NCBI GenBank assembly: GCA_021158465.1 | Contig: JAGGUN010000036.1 | Location: forward strand, 1-48,942 | Direction of reading: 5' to 3' | DNA from: a bacterium | GTDB lineage: Bacteria; UBP14; UBA6098; 4484-93 | Length of the DNA: 48,942 nt | In this document: positions 32,962 to 42,351 of the stretch, one piece after another | Numbering within the stretch: the first letter of the stretch is position 1 | How the letters are laid out: every line of letters begins with the position of its first letter | Made by a program: the position numbers and the translations under genes | Notes under the pieces: model-generated | Database searches by the model: none | Told to the model about the DNA's origin: nothing | The model's input: only the letters and a program-made list of their open reading frames with translations

Positions 32962-35900
32962 ATGAGAGCAAATACTGGAGGGAGTGGTATTTTTTTTGCT
33001 ATCTTCATTCTGGTTTTCGCTGTTTCTACCCTGATACCCGCAGAAGATGCAACTGCTGCCCCTACGGCTGTTCCCAGTCATATAGATACGGTGTGGGTTG
33101 AGTCCTCGGGTTATCCTGCCTGGCTCGGAGACCAGATAAGGGAGATTTTTTTCTATGTTCGGGACAGTACTGGACAGCACAACTGGAGGGTTATTGCCAC
33201 GGGAACGGATACAACAGGTGTGCCAGTGAATATGGATTTCACTGTTTCCGGTGAGAGTGGGATAAGGTGGCTTTATGACCACTATGATTCTCTGAGTGCT
33301 CTTTACCCCGATAATATATGGCATTATGCCTGGGATGTTGATATAATTGCCACCGACACGAGCGGAGTGGCTGATACTGTTAGCTTCGCCTCGACACATA
33401 TCCCCGGATGGCTCTCCACCAAGCTTGACACGATATGGGAGACGGAATCCGCTAACAGAGAACAGTTAATCGACATACTTTCTTCACATTATATACAGAT
33501 TCGGCTTGTCGATGATGCTTCTCCTCCGGACACATTATTCCCGATAGATATTATGCTCGGTATGTTGCCCGATTCATTCTATGAGGAGCTTATCGACTCG
33601 ATGTCCGACTCGCTCCTGCATGCGCTCATCGACTCTCTGTCCGACTCGACATTCCGCTGGATACTGGATTTTATGCCCGATTCGGTGGTGCTCGAGCTTA
33701 TAGATGCTGTGTCCGATTCGACACTCAGGAAGCTGGTAAATTCCATCTCGGATTCGGAGCTTGCCGAGTTTGTGGATAGTCTTCCCGATTCTACGATACT
33801 TAACATTGTTCGCGACCTTCCCGGTTCTGTTGTGCGGACCATTCTGAGCAATATTCCCTGCTCCGACCTTGCAAATGCCGCAAGAGGGCTCGATGATGCG
33901 ACTCTCGAAAGCATCCTACCGCCACCATGGACACCTTCTCTCTTCCGTGCCGCAGACGATGCTACAATATGTAGTGTAATAATGCACGACTGCTCCGATT
34001 CTGACCTTGAGACACTTGCCGATGCTCTGGTTGACTCCGACCCGAACCTGATACTGGATGCAGTAAGGGGTATGTCGGATAGCGACATTCGGGACATCGT
34101 TGATAGTATTCCCGATTCTGACCTACGGCAGATGGTCGACACTGCCACGGATGATGAGCTCCTCGCAATGATGGATGCCGTCCCCGACTCGACATTGAGG
34201 GAGTTCATAGCCGATGTTCCCACAGGCGGTCTGCAGCTTCTCATATCCACCCTCCCTCACGAGGTTATACTGCTTATCGCAGGTATGGTTCTCCCGCTGG
34301 AAACAATCGAGGCAATCGTGGAGGAACTGCAGGATTCGGTGTTTGAGAATATGCTGTTCGCGGTAGCTGACAGCCTGCCTGACAACGCTCTGGGACTGTC
34401 CTGGCAGCTGATGATTACCTCGCAGGATACATCTTTGAATGTGGATACAACCATCTTCGAGATATCAGATTTACCGGATTGGATAAGAGATGGTATCGCA
34501 AAGGTTAAAAACCTGGGAAAGGATATTGCCCTGCATCGTTCCTGGGATATACAGGCAGCATATCTCGACACAGCCACCGGAGCCTGGGATACAATATTTG
34601 TCTCCCCACACGGTATCTGGGGCTGGTATGGACTTTTTGTGGCTCGGGATTCCTTGCGTGCCCTTATCCCTCATAGACCGCAGACATACCCTTGGGAGAT
34701 AACAGCCATTGGAACCCATAACTCAACCGGGGTATCTGACACCATCGAGTTCTCGTACTCGGGGATAACCAACTGGCTTGCCACCGTGATCGATACATAC
34801 ATAACAGAATATCGTTTCCCGGATACGCTGGGTGTCTATTATGTTGAGGGGACGATAGTTGTTCGGGACGACATTGCGGACACACTCGTCGATTCTGTGT
34901 ATTTTGAGATACCAGCCGGCACCAACTCTGCCGGGGTGCTGAACATATTGGATTCGGTCTACACGCTTATGCAATCTTCCTATATCGATTACCATTGGAG
35001 GATAACCGTTCAATATTTTGTTCCACCGCCGAATGTTCTTCCTGTGCTCGACTTCGACACGCTTAGTATCCCGCTGGGCAGCTCGTTCGGTGCGATAGAG
35101 CTTGACAGCTGTGTTACCGACCCGGATGACCCGGATTCTATCTTAAGCTACACAGTCTCCGGAGGAACTAATATTAGTTTTACTCTTGTTGGACACAGGC
35201 TTCTGGTTACCGTGGATTCACTTAGTTGGACAGGGCTGGATAGCCTGCTCGTTATAGTGGAGGACTGGCGTGGTTGGGGAGCAGACACTGCCTGGGCTTA
35301 CTTCGAGGTTTATAGACCAACTTATGACATCTGGATAAGCATCGTCGGTGGAGATGTCAGGCTCGACTGGTCGAAATATCCAAATGCAGACGAGTATAAG
35401 GTATATCGCTCCACCAACGACCCGTATTTTAGCCCATCAGCTCCACCGTTGACAACGACCACCGACACATTCTTTACGGATGCAGCAAGCCACACCGGAG
35501 ACACATTGAACCAGTCTTACTACATAGTCGAGGCAATTGAATCCGGTTCCGTAGTCCATACTTACGGGACAGTTGGTGAGTTCGACTATCCTCTATACGA
35601 GGGGGCTGGATTTGCCACGGATGCTAACTGGGTTGGGCTTGTGCTGTTTAACGATGATATCCTGATGGCATCACAGCTGGGTTCTGATATCCCTTTCTGC
35701 ACCGCTGTCAGTCTGTGGGATGTGAATGAGCAGACATTTGTCAACTCCTGTGTCAGGTTAGGGCTCTTCTGGATAGGAGACTATACCCTGAACATCGGCT
35801 ACCCATATCAGGTAAATGTTCCAACGGATGAGATATACACTCTTGTCGGCAAGGTCCCACCGTCCTGGCAGGTTCACATCTATCCGAGCACAGGCACCGA

Positions 35901-36126
35901 CCAGAATGTTATAGTTCTTCCACTCGATGCAACCGTTACCACGGCTGCGGAACTTGGAGCAAGTATTACTGGCTGCACTGCGGTTTCTGTCTGGGACCCC
36001 GTGACTCAGCAGGTCGGGAGAAGCTGTGTATATATCGCAGGACTCGGCTTCTGGATAGGGAATTTCTCCGTCCATCCAGGAGGAGTGTATCTTATTAACG
36101 CAACAGAAGAGGTCATCTGGCCATAG
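32962..36126 (+). CDS. Secreted protein with 12-residue helical repeat array, FN3 domain and duplicated C-terminal module
   Basis: 1054 residues; AAGGAG lies 6 nt upstream of the ATG. Signal peptide about 1-32. A beta domain (about 38-165, 'YPAWLGDQIREIFFYVRD') precedes the array at 202-430: about 18 tandem 12-residue units of the form h(P/S)DSxLxxhhDx (LPDSFYEELIDS, MSDSLLHALIDS, ...). The leading domain recurs in diverged form after the array (about 455-600, 'LPDWIRDGIAKVKN'). An FN3-like domain lies near 790-850 (VRLDWSKYPNADEYKVYRS). The C-terminus has two copies of a module with 'TAVSxWD' and 'GFWIG' (about 880-960 and 970-1050). No sorting tail; the small protein 18 nt downstream has one. 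Function unknown. Confidence 0.75.
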   Translation: MRANTGGSGIFFAIFILVFAVSTLIPAEDATAAPTAVPSHIDTVWVESSGYPAWLGDQIREIFFYVRDSTGQHNWRVIATGTDTTGVPVNMDFTVSGESGIRWLYDHYDSLSALYPDNIWHYAWDVDIIATDTSGVADTVSFASTHIPGWLSTKLDTIWETESANREQLIDILSSHYIQIRLVDDASPPDTLFPIDIMLGMLPDSFYEELIDSMSDSLLHALIDSLSDSTFRWILDFMPDSVVLELIDAVSDSTLRKLVNSISDSELAEFVDSLPDSTILNIVRDLPGSVVRTILSNIPCSDLANAARGLDDATLESILPPPWTPSLFRAADDATICSVIMHDCSDSDLETLADALVDSDPNLILDAVRGMSDSDIRDIVDSIPDSDLRQMVDTATDDELLAMMDAVPDSTLREFIADVPTGGLQLLISTLPHEVILLIAGMVLPLETIEAIVEELQDSVFENMLFAVADSLPDNALGLSWQLMITSQDTSLNVDTTIFEISDLPDWIRDGIAKVKNLGKDIALHRSWDIQAAYLDTATGAWDTIFVSPHGIWGWYGLFVARDSLRALIPHRPQTYPWEITAIGTHNSTGVSDTIEFSYSGITNWLATVIDTYITEYRFPDTLGVYYVEGTIVVRDDIADTLVDSVYFEIPAGTNSAGVLNILDSVYTLMQSSYIDYHWRITVQYFVPPPNVLPVLDFDTLSIPLGSSFGAIELDSCVTDPDDPDSILSYTVSGGTNISFTLVGHRLLVTVDSLSWTGLDSLLVIVEDWRGWGADTAWAYFEVYRPTYDIWISIVGGDVRLDWSKYPNADEYKVYRSTNDPYFSPSAPPLTTTTDTFFTDAASHTGDTLNQSYYIVEAIESGSVVHTYGTVGEFDYPLYEGAGFATDANWVGLVLFNDDILMASQLGSDIPFCTAVSLWDVNEQTFVNSCVRLGLFWIGDYTLNIGYPYQVNVPTDEIYTLVGKVPPSWQVHIYPSTGTDQNVIVLPLDATVTTAAELGASITGCTAVSVWDPVTQQVGRSCVYIAGLGFWIGNFSVHPGGVYLINATEEVIWP
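33565..34251 (+). repeat. Array of about 18 coding repeats of 36 bp (12 residues)
   Basis: Residues 202-321 are ten gapless 12-mers. A degenerate 22-residue stretch follows (322-343), then seven more 12-mers with one 3-residue insertion (368-370). Consensus: hydrophobic, Pro/Ser, Asp, Ser, x, Leu, x, x, hydrophobic, hydrophobic, Asp, x. The pattern predicts short helices joined by PDS or SDS turns, like the MgtE N-terminal superhelix. At DNA level the GAYTCG or GAYTC core recurs every 36 bp. Confidence 0.85.
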
Positions 36127-36144
36127 TGGTCAAGGAGGAGAAAG

Positions 36145-36879
36145 ATGAAGCAGGTTATAATATCGTTCGGTATCTTGCTTGTAATGATATTCCCTCTTTT
36201 TGCACAGGGGGTTGCGCACTCGGTCATCACTCCCGTTATCTTTCCCGGTAATGGTGCCCCTCCTGAAGGGACAGTTACCTTCTGGAGCTTCTTGAAAGAC
36301 TCGTCAAGTTCCTGGGCGGTATCGGATACGATAATCGATGGGGACACGATACCTCCCAATATGTATAAAATCTACTATGACCCGCCAACCATACCGGACA
36401 CATTCGCCGTTGTATGGGTCGAGTGCACTTCATTCCACCGTTTCTCCTGGGACCCGGGTGATTCCTTCTTCGTTTATGTGGTAACCACAGCTTCCCCAGG
36501 GGATACATTCTTTACCTCCTGCATACTGAATACGGCTAATCCGCAGGTTCTCGATACGCTCGAGCTCGATGTAAATGAGGCAAGAACATATCCGGGAATG
36601 TTCTATCTCACCTCCAACTATCCGAACCCGTTTAATCCAGCTACTTCTATCTCCTTCGGTATAGGAGGGAATACTCCTGTCTCCGTGAGGCTCGATATTT
36701 ACAATCTGCTCGGCGATAAGATAAAGACGGTTATGGATGAGGAGCTTCCACCGGGCTCATACGAGGTTACCTGGGATGGTATGGATAAATATGGAAATCC
36801 TGTGGCAAGTGGTGTCTATTTCTATCGTCTGAAGGCGGGGGGAAATCTGCTCTCACGCAAGATGCTCCTTCTGAGATAA
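36145..36879 (+). CDS. Small secreted protein with T9SS type A/FlgD-like sorting tail
   Basis: 244 residues; AAGGAGGAG precedes the ATG. Signal peptide about 1-21 (ends PLFAQ). Residues about 25-130 form an Ig-like beta domain ('PEGTVTFWSFLKDSSSSW', 'PDTFAVVWVEC'). The C-terminal ~85 residues are a textbook FCB-type tail: YPNPFNPATSISF (about 160-172), 'VRLDIYNLLGDKI', 'GSYEVTWDGMDKYGNPVASG' and VYFYRLKAG. This directs export and surface attachment in T9SS-bearing bacteria. It is 18 nt after the repeat protein and probably cotranscribed. Its stop codon directly abuts the stop of the convergent gene. Confidence 0.8.
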   Translation: MKQVIISFGILLVMIFPLFAQGVAHSVITPVIFPGNGAPPEGTVTFWSFLKDSSSSWAVSDTIIDGDTIPPNMYKIYYDPPTIPDTFAVVWVECTSFHRFSWDPGDSFFVYVVTTASPGDTFFTSCILNTANPQVLDTLELDVNEARTYPGMFYLTSNYPNPFNPATSISFGIGGNTPVSVRLDIYNLLGDKIKTVMDEELPPGSYEVTWDGMDKYGNPVASGVYFYRLKAGGNLLSRKMLLLR

Positions 36880-38514
36880 TTAAAGACGGTTCTCTCCTGC
36901 AGGAGAAGCACTGAACAAAGCTGCAACCGAGTCTACATAATCTTCGAACGGAAAAAGATAATCATCGATATTGTATATCGTCTTACCTGTTTTGCGGTCG
37001 ATTGCAAAACTGATTGGGGTTGTCTTTATCCCTAAATTGGGAAGCAGTTCAGGATTTCCGCCCCAGTATAGTTTTCCCTCCATCTGGCAGCCCCGTTTGT
37101 AGTAGTTGACCTCTTCTTTGTGTTGGTCAAACAGGATATTGAGAACTAAAACCCCTTTTACCCCATGGGACAAGAGAGATGAGTATAGGGAGTCGTAACC
37201 CCTTGGAACCACATCCTCCTGGGTGAAAATGCTGACGATGATATTGGAATACCCCTTTACTTCCTTGAGCACCGTCGTGGACGAGCCCAGGCTATCAAGC
37301 GGTTCAATTGGGAGGTTGAGAATGTCATCAAGGAGAGAATCCAACGGCCTTTCAGGCAGCTCGGGATGACAGTGACAGTTATCCCTTTCAGGGAGTAGCT
37401 CATACAGATTGATAACGAGCGTGTCGTCTGATGACAGCGTCTGCTCCAGACTATATGTCCATAACCTGCAATTTTCATCGAGTGAAAGAGGGACATCCTG
37501 CAAAACGAGGCTTCCGATATATGAAAGCTCCTTTATGTTGTAAAAGTCAAGAAAGCAAGGAGGCTTAATATTCCGGAAGACAACGGCTATCTCATCTGTT
37601 AAAGCGTATACATGGGATTGATAACTTATGTTGAAGGAGTCGCTCTCCATTACAGAGTCCCGCTCCGGTTTCTCTGTTCCGAGAAGCAGTTTCCGCATAT
37701 CAGGATATTCACGGAAATCAGGCAACAAAACATCTGTTTCTTCCATTTCGTTCCTGCTGATATTGTATCTAAACACTCTTGGGAAGAAGGTATAAACCCC
37801 GAAAAGGAGTGTGTCAGAAACGAAATCAAACAGAAGATACCGATGCGACCTGCCTATACCCCCTGATTTCTGGTTGATTTGAGAATAAACTTCAAGGTTC
37901 ATTGGCACAAGCTCCCGAATGTATTTGAAGCTTGTCGTGTCCAATTGCGAAACGGCGTATTGCTTCCCTCCCCTATCCGGATAGAATTCCGTGGTATAGA
38001 GATAGAAGTATCCCTCTCTGGCGGTTGCGTATGTGCACCACCTGTGTGGTTGAGGAATGGGAAAGGACTGCCAGTTCCCATTCCGGTCAAAGATAAATAT
38101 CCTACGGTTCGCATCAACTATGAGCACTCTTCCGTCATCTGCCCTTGAGAAATGAGTTTCTAATTGAAGTTCCTCATACTCTCCTATCCGGTTTCCAGTG
38201 AACTGGCGGATCACAGAGCCTGTGCTATCATAAATAGTTATGATTTGCCATGCCTCTGTTTGAGCAGGGTCGCAGGATAGCCGCCTCAGAATAAAATTAT
38301 TGTTTGGAAAAGCCTCGAGTGAGAGAGGCTGAAGTATCATCCGCCATTTCCGGAGAAACCGTTTTCCGCGCGGCTCGATGGGGATATGCCAATCCCGTAT
38401 GAATTCAATTTTGTAGCCGGAGTCGGGAACATGCTCCAACTTCCTAACAGACTTTTGCTTTCCGCAGGAGAGGCAGAGAAAAAATATAAGCAGTAGATAT
38501 TTGATAAATTTCAC
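36880..38514 (-). CDS. Lipoprotein with beta-propeller-like body and thioredoxin-like C-terminus
   Basis: 544 residues, GTG start with AAAGGA about 6 nt upstream. Lipoprotein-like signal: KFIKYLLLIFFLCLSC with Cys17 as the likely lipid site. Residues about 40-390 have beta-propeller character, as in the '6-bladed beta-propeller' lipoproteins of Bacteroidetes ('DDGRVLIVDANRRIFIFDRN', 'TYATAREGYFYLYTTEF'). The C-terminal ~120 residues look like a thioredoxin fold ('GVKGVLVLNILFD', 'LGIKTTPISFAIDRKTGKTI') with the cis-Pro loop but no CxxC, so a redox role is unlikely. A TTGACA (38633-38628, minus) lies upstream, but no -10 at normal spacing. Function unknown. Confidence 0.65.
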   Translation of the reverse strand: MKFIKYLLLIFFLCLSCGKQKSVRKLEHVPDSGYKIEFIRDWHIPIEPRGKRFLRKWRMILQPLSLEAFPNNNFILRRLSCDPAQTEAWQIITIYDSTGSVIRQFTGNRIGEYEELQLETHFSRADDGRVLIVDANRRIFIFDRNGNWQSFPIPQPHRWCTYATAREGYFYLYTTEFYPDRGGKQYAVSQLDTTSFKYIRELVPMNLEVYSQINQKSGGIGRSHRYLLFDFVSDTLLFGVYTFFPRVFRYNISRNEMEETDVLLPDFREYPDMRKLLLGTEKPERDSVMESDSFNISYQSHVYALTDEIAVVFRNIKPPCFLDFYNIKELSYIGSLVLQDVPLSLDENCRLWTYSLEQTLSSDDTLVINLYELLPERDNCHCHPELPERPLDSLLDDILNLPIEPLDSLGSSTTVLKEVKGYSNIIVSIFTQEDVVPRGYDSLYSSLLSHGVKGVLVLNILFDQHKEEVNYYKRGCQMEGKLYWGGNPELLPNLGIKTTPISFAIDRKTGKTIYNIDDYLFPFEDYVDSVAALFSASPAGENRL

Positions 38515-38652
38515 TACTATCCTTTAACACACAACAAACACTCCCCCTTTAACCGAGGAACTCACACCAAACCAGGAATCTCCCGAGTATCGGTGAACTT
38601 TTAATATTTCTAATATATATACCGAGATGTCAAGAAAAAAATATTGGTATAA

Positions 38653-40104
<1,452 letters not shown>

Positions 40105-40110
40105 TTTAGT

Positions 40111-40140
40111 TTGACATTCCGCAGAAATTCAATTTATTAT
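40111..40140 (+). promoter_or_regulatory. Promoter of the polysaccharide operon
   Basis: TTGACA (40111-40116), 18 nt, TATTAT (40135-40140), starting 6 nt after the atpD stop. The leader of about 30 nt ends in AAAGGAGGAG before ATG 40178. It gives the three-gene operon its own start, separate from atpD. No terminator is visible between atpD and this promoter. Confidence 0.65.
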
Positions 40141-40177
40141 CCCAAAATTCCCTAACCAAAAACCAAAGGAGGAGAGT

Positions 40178-41281
40178 ATGCCTGTCCCTCTTTTAGATGT
40201 TACAAGGGAATACAAAGATTTGAAGGATAGCATCGATTCTGCTATCGCTCGCGTTTTTGAGCACGGCAGGTTTATCCTCGGGCCTGAGGTAAAGGAGTTC
40301 GAGCAGGCGGTAGCAGAATACTCCGGGACAAAGTATGCTGTTGGTGTTGCCTCCGGAACAGATGCCCTGCTTCTCTCCCTCCGAGCCTGTGGTGTTAAAC
40401 CCGGTGATGAGGTTATAACTACACCATACACATTCTTCGCCACAGTGGGGGTTATCTCTCGCCTCGGAGCAACGCCTGTTTTCGTTGACATAGAGCCGGA
40501 TACATACAACATCGACCCTGGGAAGATAGAAGATGCGATAACGGAGAAAACAAAGGCAATAATACCTGTGCATCTTTATGGTCAGATGGCAGATATGACG
40601 AGGATAATGGAGATTGCTGGAAAGTATTCCGTTCGTGTTGTTGAGGACGCAGCTCAGGCAATCGGCTCCCGGCACAAAGGAAAACGGGCAGGAAGTATAG
40701 GGGATCTCGGTTGCTTTTCGTTCTTCCCGAGCAAGAACTTAGGCGGCATCGGCGATGGTGGGATGGTTGTTACAAATGATGAAGAGCTGGCAGAAACGGT
40801 AAGGACCCTTCGTGTTCACGGGAGCAAGCCGAAGTATTTCCACTCTATCGTCGGATACAACAGCCGTCTCGACACACTCCAAGCAGCAGTGCTTCTGCAG
40901 AAACTCCCACAACTGGACAGATGGCATGAGAGAAGGCGAGCGAACGCTGTATACTACAACAAGCGGTTCGCAGGATACCCGATAGTAACCCCCGTCGAGA
41001 AGGAAGAGAACTACCATATCTACAATCAATATACGATAAGAGTTGAGAACAGGGATGAACTATTCTCATTCTTGAAAGAGCGCAAGATAGGATGCGCACT
41101 CTACTATCCGCTTCCGCTTCATCTGCAGAAATGCTATGAGTATCTCGGGTATCAGGAAGGTGATTTCCCTGTCGCCGAGGAGGCATCGCGCAGGACAATC
41201 TCTATCCCTATTTTCCCGTACCTTCACAAGAACGAGCGAGAAGAGGTGGCAGAGGCAATAATCGAGTTTGTAAAGAGATGA
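40178..41281 (+). CDS. DegT/DnrJ/EryC1/StrS-family sugar aminotransferase
   Basis: 367 residues; strong AAAGGAGGAG before the ATG. A PLP-dependent enzyme that adds an amino group to a nucleotide-linked keto-sugar. Landmarks: GVASGTDALLLSLRA (about 56-70), TTPYTFFATV (81-90), VEDAAQAIGS (155-164, Asp157 for the PLP nitrogen) and the Schiff-base lysine Lys186 in SFFPSKNLGG. WbpE/FdtB-like members are closest in appearance. With the adjacent UDP-GlcNAc 2-epimerase homologue it may act in the pathway of a UDP-diaminosugar acid (Wbp type), but the dehydrogenase and acetyltransferase are missing here. Ends in an ATGA overlap with the next gene. Confidence 0.92.
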   Translation: MPVPLLDVTREYKDLKDSIDSAIARVFEHGRFILGPEVKEFEQAVAEYSGTKYAVGVASGTDALLLSLRACGVKPGDEVITTPYTFFATVGVISRLGATPVFVDIEPDTYNIDPGKIEDAITEKTKAIIPVHLYGQMADMTRIMEIAGKYSVRVVEDAAQAIGSRHKGKRAGSIGDLGCFSFFPSKNLGGIGDGGMVVTNDEELAETVRTLRVHGSKPKYFHSIVGYNSRLDTLQAAVLLQKLPQLDRWHERRRANAVYYNKRFAGYPIVTPVEKEENYHIYNQYTIRVENRDELFSFLKERKIGCALYYPLPLHLQKCYEYLGYQEGDFPVAEEASRRTISIPIFPYLHKNEREEVAEAIIEFVKR

Positions 41282-42351
41282 AGATAATCTCCATCGTCGG
41301 AGCAAGACCACAGTTCATCAAGCTCGCAGGTCTTCTACACTCGCTCGAGGAAAACTTTTCACACCTTGTTATCCACACAGGACAGCACTACGACGATAAT
41401 ATGTCTTGTGTGTTCTTTGATGAGCTTTGGATTCCCCCACCTGCTTATAATCTCGGTGTGGGAAGCGATACCCATTCTAAGCAGACAGCGGCGATGATGG
41501 TCAGGTTGGAAGAGGCACTGGAACACGAGTCTCCCGATGGTGTTCTGGTGTACGGTGATACGAACTCGACACTTGCTGGCGCACTCACGGCGTCCAAGAT
41601 GCACATACCGGTTGCTCACATCGAGTCTGGGCTACGGAGCTTCAACCGGAAGATGCCCGAGGAAATAAACCGTATTGTCGCCGACCATGTCTCGGACCTA
41701 CTTTTTGCCCCCACCCCTACTGCGATGAAAAACCTCAAGCGAGAAGGGTTGCTGAGGAAGTCATTTCTCATCGGTGATGTAATGATGGAAGGGCTAAGGA
41801 AATTTTCGCCACAGGCAGAGCTACATAAGTGCAAGCTCCTTGCAAGCCTCGGAGTAGAGGAGAAGCAGTTTGCTCTTGCAACAATCCACCGAGCGGAGAA
41901 TACCGACTATCCAGAAATCCTGGCTGATATACTCGACGGGTTGTCATCAATAGATTACCCTATTGTCTTTCCAATGCATCCGAGAACGCGGAAGCGGATT
42001 GATGAGTTCTCTCTTGAGAATAGAGTGGGCAGAAACATACAGATTATCGAGCCTGTTGGATACATCGAGATGTTTGCTCTTGAGGCAAGTGCATCGGTCA
42101 TACTTACAGACTCAGGCGGTGTTCAGAAGGAATCCTGGGCGCTGAATACCCCCTGTGTTACAATCAGGGATGAAACGGAGTGGGTTGAGACGGTGGAATC
42201 AGGGGCAAACAAACTATCCGGCAGAACCCCTGAAGGGATAAAAGAGGCTTTTCTATCTATGCTTGGAAAGAGACTCCCACCGCTTCCCGACTTCTTTATG
42301 CTCAATCCCTCGGAACTGATACCAGGAATAGTCAAACGGTTATGGGGATAG
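41278..42351 (+). CDS. wecB: UDP-N-acetylglucosamine 2-epimerase (non-hydrolysing), WecB/WbpI type
   Basis: 357 residues. Converts UDP-GlcNAc to UDP-ManNAc, or the 2,3-diacetamido uronate equivalent in WbpI. Motifs: VGARPQFIK (7-15), GDTNSTLAGAL (93-103), HIESGLRSF (114-122), PEEINR (127-132), TIHRAEN, HPRTRKRI and TDSGGVQKES. Starts within the aminotransferase stop (ATGA) and overlaps the flippase gene by 10 nt, so all three are coupled. Pairing with a WbpE-like aminotransferase favours WbpI-type substrate, but sequence alone cannot decide; the symbol is therefore tentative. Confidence 0.9.
   Translation: MKIISIVGARPQFIKLAGLLHSLEENFSHLVIHTGQHYDDNMSCVFFDELWIPPPAYNLGVGSDTHSKQTAAMMVRLEEALEHESPDGVLVYGDTNSTLAGALTASKMHIPVAHIESGLRSFNRKMPEEINRIVADHVSDLLFAPTPTAMKNLKREGLLRKSFLIGDVMMEGLRKFSPQAELHKCKLLASLGVEEKQFALATIHRAENTDYPEILADILDGLSSIDYPIVFPMHPRTRKRIDEFSLENRVGRNIQIIEPVGYIEMFALEASASVILTDSGGVQKESWALNTPCVTIRDETEWVETVESGANKLSGRTPEGIKEAFLSMLGKRLPPLPDFFMLNPSELIPGIVKRLWG

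Noticed and set aside
33579-34250. 223-residue minus-strand ORF rich in Ser and Glu
   Set aside because: Antisense shadow of the 36-bp repeat array; its periodic Ser/Glu pattern follows from the repeated GATTCG codons.
38606-38619. 14-nt element TATATATTAGAAAT shared by the gaps at 32878-32891 (+) and 38606-38619 (-)
   Set aside because: Both follow a TTGACA, but at different distances (18 and 8 nt), and the element is AT-rich, so chance is likely.
38628-38633. Minus-strand TTGACA as promoter of the propeller lipoprotein
   Set aside because: No acceptable -10 at 16-18 nt; TATATT is only 10 nt away. Not listed as a promoter.
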